Source of the DNA: Candidatus Latescibacterota bacterium
GTDB taxonomy: Bacteria > Hydrothermota > Tepidihabitantia > Tepidihabitantales > CAIPLT01
Length of the DNA: 33,466 nt
Direction of reading: 5' to 3'
Assembly: GCA_018335915.1 (NCBI GenBank)
Contig: JAGXRL010000156.1
Span: 1 to 33,466 of the forward strand
Part shown: piece by piece, positions 6,839-12,471 of the stretch
Position numbering within the stretch: position 1 is the stretch's first letter
How the letters are laid out: each line of letters opens with the position of its first letter
Notes under the pieces: generated by a model
Told to the model about the DNA's origin: nothing
Database searches by the model: none
What the model saw: only the letters and a program-made list of their open reading frames with translations
Program-made: the position numbers and the translations under genes

Positions 6839-6974
6839 TCGTTCCCCTTTAGGTAAAATTAAAAATTAAATACCAAATATTAAAAACAAAAATGAAAAAC
6901 TTAAAAATTTTACGAGTGTGGTTAAGGTTTTTGCATTTAGTTGTTTGTGTTTTTGGTTTTTGGTTTTTCATTTT
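6839..6974. repeat. AT-rich low-complexity spacer inside the efflux operon
   Basis: This 136-nt gap has an A-rich half (AAAATTAAAAATTAAATACC) and a T-rich half (TTTGTGTTTTTGGTTTTTGG) that can partly fold back on each other. Similar A/T-rich text lies at about 9900-10050. I see no ORF; only the SD of the adaptor gene at its minus-strand end is functional in appearance. It resembles the degenerate interspersed A/T-rich repeats of many environmental bacterial genomes (from memory). Confidence 0.4.
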
Positions 6975-8258
6975 TTATTTTGAATCGCTTATTCCAAGTA
7001 AGTATTCAATCTGCGCATAACTGGTATAGGCATCATAGAGTGCCGAATAATAAGTGTTTTGGGCAGTCGTAAAAGCAATCTCAGTATTGAATAAATCGAG
7101 CTGGCTCAAGGCGCCCAACCGATACTGCTCTTGCGCAAGTTTAAGCAGACTGCGGTTGAGTTCGAGATTTTTCTGGGCATAATTATACCGTTCCTGTGCT
7201 TCTTGACAAGCATAAATCGCATTGACAGCGGTTTTGCGCAAAAGGATTGCCGCTTTTTCGAGCTGAAGCACAGCGCGCAGTTTCTCATTGCGGGTATTGC
7301 CGATGTTGAGTAAATAAGACTTGATTTCAAAGACAGGAAAACTGAAGCGGACACCATAACTTATCACATCATTGTTTTTCCAGGTGTCGAGTTTTTTCGG
7401 CATGAGCGTGTCAGAATAAGTCGATGACCAGAACAAGTTTGCCGAAGGCAAAAGATTGGCAATCGATTGAGCAAAAGCAGTGCGGGCAATTGCGCGTGTT
7501 TTTCGGACTGATTGCAGAGTAAGATTATGTTCGAAAATCTGCGACAAGAGCATTTCATAATCAATGCCGAATTCTGGCAATGACGGAGTCGTGGTCGGTT
7601 TGACGATTTCATAATCGACTCGGCCGATAAATCCTTTTAAATCCTCAATATTGATTAAAAGATTTTTCCGGGCACTTAACAAATCGAGCTCGGCTTGTGC
7701 CAGATAAGTTTCCGAGCGGAGCAGTTCAAAATCAGTTATCTGTTGGAGCCGGTTTTTTGCCTGGGCAAGAAGATAATTATTCTGCGACCGCTCAAAGCTT
7801 GCTTGAGCAATCGCATATAACTGATAAGCTTTGGCAAGATTGAAATAACTGGTCTTGAGTGAATAAACGAGATTGGCAAGTTTGTCTTGTGCCTGCAGCC
7901 GGTAATAGTCATTGTAGATAACTCCTTTGGCAACATTGGCAAAAACATCGGGCGAGAAGAGCACCTGATTCAAACCGACGGTACCGGTATAAGCATAATT
8001 CGGATTTGCGGGTAAACCCGGAATCGTGATTTCATTCTTACTGTAACTTGCGGATGCGGTTGGCGTCGGTAAAAGCTGGGCAATACTGCCGGTAATGCTC
8101 AAAACCCCGCTGGTTTTATCGATTGACGCTTCTTTTATCTGCGGGCTGGATTGTTTTGCCATCTGTAATGCCTGTTCGAGCGATAAAAAGAGCGTGTCGG
8201 GCTGACTGTAACTTAAACCGGTTAACAATACCAATAATAAAAACAAAATTATTCTCAT
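6975..8258 (-). CDS. TolC-family outer-membrane efflux channel
   Basis: About 427 residues. The track start at 8300 is a TTG; ATG 8258 is preferred because it opens directly into a signal peptide (MRIILFLLLVLLTGLSYS). Two outer-membrane-efflux repeats are visible. The first runs from LSLEQALQMAKQSSPQIKEA to the coiled-coil region LLAQAKNRLQQITDFELLRSETYLAQAELDLLSARKNLL. The second runs from YEMLLSQIFEHNLTLQSVRKT to LLKLAQEQYRLGALSQLDLFNTEIAFTTAQNTYYSALYDAYTSYAQIEYLLG, with the classic QxRYxxGxxSxLDLxxAxxxL pattern. It forms the trimeric outer-membrane duct of the efflux system encoded with it. It lies 75 nt after the Yip1-like gene; no convincing separate promoter was found. Confidence 0.93.
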   Translation of the reverse strand: MRIILFLLLVLLTGLSYSQPDTLFLSLEQALQMAKQSSPQIKEASIDKTSGVLSITGSIAQLLPTPTASASYSKNEITIPGLPANPNYAYTGTVGLNQVLFSPDVFANVAKGVIYNDYYRLQAQDKLANLVYSLKTSYFNLAKAYQLYAIAQASFERSQNNYLLAQAKNRLQQITDFELLRSETYLAQAELDLLSARKNLLINIEDLKGFIGRVDYEIVKPTTTPSLPEFGIDYEMLLSQIFEHNLTLQSVRKTRAIARTAFAQSIANLLPSANLFWSSTYSDTLMPKKLDTWKNNDVISYGVRFSFPVFEIKSYLLNIGNTRNEKLRAVLQLEKAAILLRKTAVNAIYACQEAQERYNYAQKNLELNRSLLKLAQEQYRLGALSQLDLFNTEIAFTTAQNTYYSALYDAYTSYAQIEYLLGISDSK

Positions 8259-8333
8259 TATTATGTTATACGATAATTGTACAAAAAAGTTTCGAAACAA
8301 AATTCAATATTCGTGCTCCGAATTTTTCTTTGA

Positions 8334-8993
8334 TTAAGCTTGCCCGCGCATGCCGAAGATCGATGTTATGATTGCAAACAAGAGCCAGAGCCCAAAGACC
8401 AGATAATAACTCTTTTTCCCGGATATTGCATAGATGATTTTCAAGCCCAGTGCCAACAGAATCATCTGCCAGATTGTGAAGAAATCGAATTTGGACAGGA
8501 GACGGTACAGATAAGTATTTTTGCTGAGCATGGGAAAGAACAGGGCAAAACTGGTCTGCACCAAAGGCGAACCAGTGACCAGCGTGAGAATTATCCGAAT
8601 CAGCATTTGCGGAATCGTGACTAAAGCCGAACCGACCACAATACTGAAAGTCATCAGATATTTGCTGGTAATGCCGAGCAGGGGAAGGGTGAAGTTAAAA
8701 ATCAGGGAGATAAGCAGAAACATAATCGGAGTTATCACGATTGAAGAAACAATACCTGAGATGAGCACAACCGGGCTGCCAATCATTTTCTGCGCCTGTT
8801 CAAATTGTTCTGGGGTCAGGTTACGCTCCCGTAATTGTTCGAGTTGTTTTTCCGGACTGAAAGTCGATATTACAACAACTGATGCGATGACCGAAGCGAT
8901 AATAATGACTATAAGTGGAATCAGCCATTTCGGTTTTTCTTTGAGCGCGCTAAAATATTTGCTCGGTGCAAAAAAGATATCAAGAACGTTCAC
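8334..8993 (-). CDS. Yip1-family multi-spanning membrane protein
   Basis: A 219-residue integral membrane protein with the bacterial YIP1/DUF1282-like layout. The N-terminus is VLDIFFAPSKYFSALKEKPKW, followed by about five hydrophobic helices (LIPLIVIIIASVIASVVVIS, VVLISGIVSSIVITPIMFLLISLIF, YLMTFSIVVGSALVTIPQMLIRIIL, FFTIWQMILLALGLKIIYAI and YYLVFGLWLLFAIITSIFG). A charged insert, PEKQLEQLRERNLTPEQFEQAQKM, lies between helices 1 and 2. The start is GTG, fixed by an excellent SD (GAGGAGG, 4 nt away). It heads the efflux operon; in other genomes Yip1-like proteins often neighbour MacA/MacB genes, but the role is unknown. Its GTG overlaps the stop of an 11-codon upstream ORF (GTGA). Confidence 0.85.
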   Translation of the reverse strand: MNVLDIFFAPSKYFSALKEKPKWLIPLIVIIIASVIASVVVISTFSPEKQLEQLRERNLTPEQFEQAQKMIGSPVVLISGIVSSIVITPIMFLLISLIFNFTLPLLGITSKYLMTFSIVVGSALVTIPQMLIRIILTLVTGSPLVQTSFALFFPMLSKNTYLYRLLSKFDFFTIWQMILLALGLKIIYAISGKKSYYLVFGLWLLFAIITSIFGMRGQA

Positions 8994-9025
8994 GGTGCCT
9001 CCTCAATTTGCTTTATTTTACACAT
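8990..9025 (-). CDS. Candidate leader peptide (11 codons) coupled to the Yip1 gene
   Basis: The ORF MCKIKQIEEAP begins exactly 7 nt after the TATAAT of the operon promoter. Its GAG GAG GCA codons contain the SD of the next gene, and its TGA overlaps the GTG start of the Yip1 gene (GTGA). The geometry implies leaderless initiation at the 5' end, then termination-reinitiation at the Yip1 start. Evidence is positional only. Confidence 0.4.
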   Translation of the reverse strand: MCKIKQIEEAP

Positions 9026-9032
9026 ATTTTCT

Positions 9033-9060
9033 ATTATATGCTGACAGAAATTTAAGTCAA
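9033..9060 (-). promoter_or_regulatory. Promoter of the Yip1-TolC-MacAB efflux operon
   Basis: Minus strand: TTGACT (9055-9060), 16-nt spacer and a consensus TATAAT (9033-9038). An ATG follows after 7 nt (leader-peptide ORF), and the Yip1 GTG lies 39 nt after the -10. Confidence 0.7.
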
Positions 9061-9135
9061 GCGTATTAAATAGAGAGCTCGGAAAAACTCGCTCTCTTGA
9101 TTACTCAGATTTTGAGGGATTTCACAGATAACCAT

Positions 9136-9270
9136 TTTTATTGGATTTACCCCGCACCGTAATGTTTAAGAGTTGAGTGTTGCAGAGTTGAGGCGACAAA
9201 CCCCAAAACCCTCAAACTCCCAAACCCTTAAATGAGAATAGGTGCGGGGCAGGTCTGCGTCCCAATAAAA
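9136..9270. repeat. Short inverted-repeat element, copy 1
   Basis: Nested inverted arms: outer TTTTATTGG (9136-9144) with CCAATAAAA (9262-9270), and inner CCCCGCACC (9150-9158) with GGTGCGGGG (9241-9249). The roughly 80-nt centre is C/A-rich and non-coding. The inner right end (TGAGAATAGGTGCGGGG) is nearly identical to that of the copy at 25183-25290. It ends 8 nt before the -35 of the lipoprotein promoter. Confidence 0.65.
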
Positions 9271-9277
9271 TCTGAAC

Positions 9278-9306
9278 TTGACAGTTATAATCAGGAACAG
9301 TAGAAT
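9278..9306 (+). promoter_or_regulatory. Promoter of the 9365 lipoprotein gene
   Basis: TTGACA (9278-9283), exactly 17 nt, then TAGAAT (9301-9306). The predicted start of transcription is about 9313, just before the ATG (9318) of a 14-codon upstream ORF. Confidence 0.7.
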
Positions 9307-9317
9307 AAATCGAATAG

Positions 9318-9362
9318 ATGTACGGCATCAGAAGATACTATTCAGAAAGTAAGAGGATATAA
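9318..9362 (+). CDS. Candidate leader peptide (14 codons) before the lipoprotein
   Basis: The ORF MYGIRRYYSESKRI starts 11 nt after the -10 hexamer, reads through the purine-rich SD region (AAGAGGAT) and stops (TAA) 2 nt before the lipoprotein ATG. It matches the arrangement at 1225 and 8990, where the ORF starts at the expected 5' end and stops at the main start. Positional evidence only. Confidence 0.3.
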   Translation: MYGIRRYYSESKRI

Positions 9363-9364
9363 AA

Positions 9365-9817
9365 ATGAAGAGCACAAAAAATATGATATGGTTCAATGCA
9401 GTTATTACTGCGCTTATTATTGCGGTGAGCTGTACACCGGCAGTTAAATATCCCAAGACTTTTATACCGGGACTTGTGTCAGAAAGCATATCAATTGAAA
9501 TACCGGTAAATCTTCAGTCTGATGCAGTCTGGCAAAGTGCGGTTGCGGTGCTGGCTCAAAAATATTCACTCGCGACAATTTCCAAAGAAGCCGGCAATAT
9601 CATAACCGACTGGGTCTATTCGGCAACGGGTAAGGATAAAACGGTCAATGACTATCGGGTGCGCGGACTTATTTCATTCGCATCCGACTGGACTAAAGTC
9701 AATCTCGGCACCGAAGCTAATTACCTGAAAAATGACGAATGGCTGGTCGGACATGATACAGAACTGCTGGGTAACCTGCAAACCGCAATAAACGAAATCA
9801 TCGAGATTACTAAATAA
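9365..9817 (+). CDS. Small exported lipoprotein, possibly BamC/NlpB-like
   Basis: A 150-residue protein with a signal peptide and lipobox (IIAVSC, Cys23), so a lipoprotein. The remaining roughly 125 residues form one compact alpha/beta domain: a VWQSAVAVLAQKYSLATISKEAGNIITDWVYS segment, strands RVRGLISFA and WTKVNLGTEANYL, then a C-terminal helix (LLGNLQTAINEIIEI). The 'W..A..VL....I...DK..G.I.T.W' pattern recalls the repeated domain of the outer-membrane assembly lipoprotein BamC, but I would not name it on this alone. The SD is AAGAGGAT, 5-8 nt from the ATG. It is apparently monocistronic, and the following 1 kb has no gene. Confidence 0.8.
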   Translation: MKSTKNMIWFNAVITALIIAVSCTPAVKYPKTFIPGLVSESISIEIPVNLQSDAVWQSAVAVLAQKYSLATISKEAGNIITDWVYSATGKDKTVNDYRVRGLISFASDWTKVNLGTEANYLKNDEWLVGHDTELLGNLQTAINEIIEITK

Positions 9818-9849
9818 TAAGACGAACCAGTTGTAAATATATTTAGATG

Positions 9850-9886
9850 CAGATTAACGCGGCTTATCGCGGTTTTCTGTTATCTC
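9850..9886. repeat. Fragment resembling a widespread CAGATTAACGC interspersed repeat
   Basis: The text GCAGATTAACGCGGCTTATC, with TCTGTTATCTCCGTG downstream, resembles a repeat seen in many environmental bacterial genomes (from memory). A shorter related piece (CACAGATTATCACGGATAAT) lies at 25120-25140, just before inverted-repeat copy 4. Confidence 0.35.
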
Positions 9887-10174
9887 CGTGAAAATAGGAA
9901 GCCGGGATAAAATAAGTAACAAATCCAAAGCACCAAGTTACGAATAAATTCTAATTTTCTAATATAAAAAATCCAGTGTTTAAAATCGATAAATTGTAAT
10001 TTTGATTTTTGCCTTATTTTTAATTTGTATTTTTCATATATTAGTGTCATTTGTGTTCCACTTCGTACCTCAAAATGAGAACAAAATGTCAACTGGACAG
10101 ATACTTTATTTTTACCATTTTTTCTTTCTAATGTTCTAACAACCAATAACTAACAACCAAAAACTGTTATCAAA

Positions 10175-10197
10175 GGGGTAGGGCGGAGGGGGTGGGG
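10175..10197 (+). other. G-quadruplex-forming motif
   Basis: Four G-runs (GGGG, GGG, GGGGG, GGGG) are separated by 2, 4 and 1 nt, matching the canonical G3+N1-7 pattern on the plus strand, in an otherwise AT-rich spacer. It opens the purine-rich stretch upstream of aspS. Confidence 0.6.
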
Positions 10198-10493
10198 CTC
10201 GAAAGCAAGTCAGAAATGAGAATAAAATAGGGAAGAGGGCTGAAAATCAGAGCGGTGATTTGATATAAAACAAGGATTTGAATGGGATAGAAAATAAGAT
10301 TTACAAGAAGAATTGGTTGAGGTTGAGGATTGAAGTATGGGGCAGGTTATGGAAAGGGATTGGGATAGATTAATGGGTTTTGAATCAGGAATGGAGACGG
10401 TATTTGAAATTTAAAAATCAAAATTGGTCTTAGGATGCAGATAAACCCCGCACCTATTATTAAATGAAATGAAGTTTAACCTAAAAATACAAA

Positions 10494-10620
10494 GTTTACT
10501 CCGCACCTTTTCCTGAGGTTGTAGAAGATAATCTCTTATTTTTTTACTTTATCTGTGCTGTATTCGAGAAAAGTGAGGGGTTTATCTTCACGTAACCTAA
10601 CAACAGGTGCAGTGTAAACT
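10494..10620. repeat. Short inverted-repeat element, copy 2
   Basis: The left arm AGTTTACTCCGCACCT (10493-10508) pairs with the right arm AGGTGCAGTGTAAACT (10605-10620) at 14 of 16 positions, around about 96 nt of non-coding sequence. A further motif copy in the same orientation as the left arm, ACCCCGCACCTATT, lies at 10444-10457, so the element may be nested or partly duplicated. Confidence 0.55.
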
Positions 10621-10637
10621 CATATTTTAAGGATGGT

Positions 10638-10665
10638 TTGTCATTCTGAGCGATGTGAAGAATCT
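10638..10665 (+). repeat. Fragment of the TGTCATTCTGAGCG...GAAGAATCT interspersed repeat
   Basis: TTGTCATTCTGAGCGATGTG continuing AAGAATCT closely resembles the 'GTCATTCTGAGCGAAGCGAAGAATCT' repeat that I recall from many environmental bacterial genomes. It is non-coding; its partner arm was not found nearby. Confidence 0.5.
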
Positions 10666-10854
10666 GGTTTCTTCTGTATTCATAAAAATAAAAAAGAAAA
10701 AAATCCATAAATCTTTATATGTACTCTTCATTATTATAATCTTTGTTTTTACTGGACTTTGTTATTTGTTTTGCTGTTTTTATTATAAGAACAGGGTATG
10801 AAAAATGCGGATAATTTTTTCGGGCAGTATAATAATAGATATAATATTTCGTGT

Positions 10855-10883
10855 TTGACTTTTAAGTTTTTTTTGGTTATGCT
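10855..10883 (+). promoter_or_regulatory. aspS promoter, leaderless geometry
   Basis: TTGACT (10855-10860), 17-nt spacer, TATGCT (10878-10883), then only 6 nt to the aspS ATG. No SD is present. Confidence 0.7.
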
Positions 10884-10889
10884 ATTTTT

Positions 10890-12185
10890 ATGAACAGAAC
10901 ACTGGCAATTGATGTCAAGAATCATATCGGCGAAGAGATTAAATTGAACGGATGGGTGCATCAAATCCGTTTGGTCGGCAAGATTAAGTTCGTGATTTTA
11001 CGGGACCGGACTGGTCTGGTGCAGACAATTGTGCTGGATAAGAATATTGACATATCAAATCTGGAACGGGAATCCGCGGTTGCGATTTTTGGCAAGCCAA
11101 AACTGGAAAAACAGGCACCGAACGGAGTCGAACTTGAAGTGTCGAAAATCGAAGTGATTGAAAAAGCCCAGTCACCTTTGCCGTTCGAAGTGAACCGCGC
11201 AAGTGAGCTGACCAATGTCAAAATCGATTCGATTCTTGACCACCGGCCGTTCAGTCTGCGTAATCTGGAGCTGGCAAGTATTTTTCGCTTGCAGGCTGAA
11301 ATCGTGCGGGCTTATGCTGATTTTATGCGGAGCCAAGGTTTTTTACAGATCCACACTTCCAAGATTATCTCGGCCGGCACTGAAGGCGGGACAAATCTTT
11401 TTCCAATCCAGTATTTTGAGCAGAAAGCGTATTTAGCCCAAAGTCCGCAGTTTTATAAGCAGATGATGGTCGGGGCTGGTTATGAAAGAGTTTTTGAAAT
11501 TGGTTTTGTGTACCGGGCTGAAGACCACGCGACTTCCCGGCATATTAATGAGTATTTGAGTCTGGATTTTGAAATGGGTTTTATCGAAGATGAGCAGGAT
11601 GTGATAAAGATGGAAATCAAACTGCTCCAATATATGTTTGAACAGTTAAAAAAGAACTGCGCCCAAGAGCTGAAAATGCATAATGTCGAACTGCCCGAAA
11701 TCAAAACGATTCCGCAATTACGCCTGAGCGAAGCGATTAAGATTTGCACTGATAAATATAATAAGAAGTTTGAAAATGAGAATGATTTGGACCCAGAAGC
11801 AGAGCGCCTGATTTGCGAGTATTCTAAAAAAGAGTTCGCTTCAGATTTCGTTTTTATCACGCATTATCCGCAGTCAGGACGGCCTTTTTATACGATGCCG
11901 GCTGAAGACGGTCTGACCCGCGGTTTTGATTTGCTGTATAAAGGACTGGAAGTAACGACCGGCAGCCAGCGTATCAATAATTTTGAGATGCTCGTTTCGA
12001 GTATGAAAAAGTTTGGGCTCAAACCAGAAGATTTTGAATTTTATCTGGAAATTTTCAGATATGGCATGCCTTCGCACGGCGGTCTGGCAATCGGCACCGA
12101 ACGCCTGACCCAGCAGATTCTGAACCTGAAAAATATCCGCGAAGCGTGCCTGTTCCCGCGAGACCGGTATCGATTGACACCGTGA
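10890..12185 (+). CDS. aspS: Aspartyl-tRNA synthetase, archaeal type (AspRS2), probably non-discriminating
   Basis: 431 residues, the length of the archaeal/AspRS2 type; bacterial AspRS1 has about 590 with an insertion domain. The N-terminal OB-fold anticodon-binding domain (GWVHQIRLVGKIKFVILRDRTG) is followed by the class II catalytic core. Motif 2 is in FEIGFVYRAEDHATSRHINEYLSLDFEMGF, and motif 3 is in GGLAIGTERLTQQILNLKNIREACLFPRDRYRLTP. His24 (GWVH) and Pro77 (QAPNGVE) stand where non-discriminating enzymes carry His and Pro and Asp-only enzymes carry Trp and Lys. It therefore probably charges both tRNA-Asp and tRNA-Asn with Asp, and GatCAB, encoded at 19.8-23 kb, would amidate the latter. 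The ATG is 6 nt after the -10 with no SD. Confidence 0.95.
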   Translation: MNRTLAIDVKNHIGEEIKLNGWVHQIRLVGKIKFVILRDRTGLVQTIVLDKNIDISNLERESAVAIFGKPKLEKQAPNGVELEVSKIEVIEKAQSPLPFEVNRASELTNVKIDSILDHRPFSLRNLELASIFRLQAEIVRAYADFMRSQGFLQIHTSKIISAGTEGGTNLFPIQYFEQKAYLAQSPQFYKQMMVGAGYERVFEIGFVYRAEDHATSRHINEYLSLDFEMGFIEDEQDVIKMEIKLLQYMFEQLKKNCAQELKMHNVELPEIKTIPQLRLSEAIKICTDKYNKKFENENDLDPEAERLICEYSKKEFASDFVFITHYPQSGRPFYTMPAEDGLTRGFDLLYKGLEVTTGSQRINNFEMLVSSMKKFGLKPEDFEFYLEIFRYGMPSHGGLAIGTERLTQQILNLKNIREACLFPRDRYRLTP

Positions 12186-12227
12186 AAGAAAACTCAAAAT
12201 TCAAAATGAACAGATACCACAAATTCA

Positions 12228-12310
12228 TCCCGTACCTTTTGTCAAGTGGGGCGGAGATGATACAAAACTATGATAATTTATCTAATTACGACCTAACAAA
12301 AGGTGCGGGA
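12228..12310. repeat. Short inverted-repeat element, copy 3
   Basis: TCCCGTACCTTTTGT (12228-12242) pairs with ACAAAAGGTGCGGGA (12296-12310) at 14 of 15 positions, around 53 nt. It has the same terminal motif as the other copies and lies between aspS and the PBP1A promoter. Confidence 0.65.
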
Positions 12311-12314
12311 GAAC

Positions 12315-12376
12315 CAAAGGCACGAAGGGCACAAAGATTTTCTCTGATATTTCTCTGTGACTCTGTGCCTCTGTGG
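12315..12376. repeat. Palindromic GGCACGAAGG...CTCTGTGCCTCTGTGGT repeat
   Basis: Imperfect fold-back: CCAAAGGCACGAAGGGCACA on the left against TGTGACTCTGTGCCTCTGTG on the right. It resembles the very common 'ACCACAGAGGCACAGAGNCACAGAG' interspersed repeat of environmental bacteria (from memory). A shorter relative, TTACCACGAAAGCACGAAG, lies at 3192-3210. It sits directly beside inverted-repeat copy 3. Confidence 0.55.
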
Positions 12377-12432
12377 TATTCGTTATTCAAAAGTTAAAAG
12401 TCAAGACATCTGGATTCATTCAAAAATGTGAC

Positions 12433-12461
12433 TTGACATAAGCGCTACAATTAAATAGAAT
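12433..12461 (+). promoter_or_regulatory. Promoter of the PBP1A-nth-lptD-maf operon
   Basis: TTGACA (12433-12438), 17-nt spacer, TAGAAT (12456-12461), then 10 nt to the PBP1A ATG with no SD. The predicted leader is 4 nt or less. Confidence 0.75.
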
Positions 12462-12471
12462 TTGATTATTA

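Larger units (their letters stand above)
9818..10889. other. Gene-free region (1.07 kb) filled with degenerate repeats
   Basis: No credible coding sequence lies here; track entries 9880..10146 and 10749..10964 are random frames with no SD and low-complexity protein. From left to right I see a fragment like the common CAGATTAACGC interspersed repeat (9850-9886), A/T-rich low-complexity text (9900-10060) and a G-quadruplex-like cluster (10175-10197). A strongly purine-rich, C-poor stretch follows (about 10200-10440), then a first CCCCGCACCTATT terminal motif (10445-10457), an inverted-repeat element (10494-10620) and a GTCATTCTGAGCG repeat fragment (10638-10665). The aspS promoter closes it. 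It looks like an accumulation zone for small non-autonomous repeats. Confidence 0.6.

Noticed and set aside
8259-8300. Upstream extension of the TolC-like protein in the ORF track (TTG start)
   Set aside because: The extension would place 14 residues before a clear signal peptide; the ATG at 8258 is the sensible start.
9880-10146. 88-aa ORF on the minus strand
   Set aside because: It lies in A/T-rich repeat text, has no SD, and its composition and sequence resemble no protein family.
10749-10964. 71-aa ORF on the minus strand over the aspS promoter
   Set aside because: It overlaps the aspS start and promoter in antisense, is low-complexity and has no start signal.
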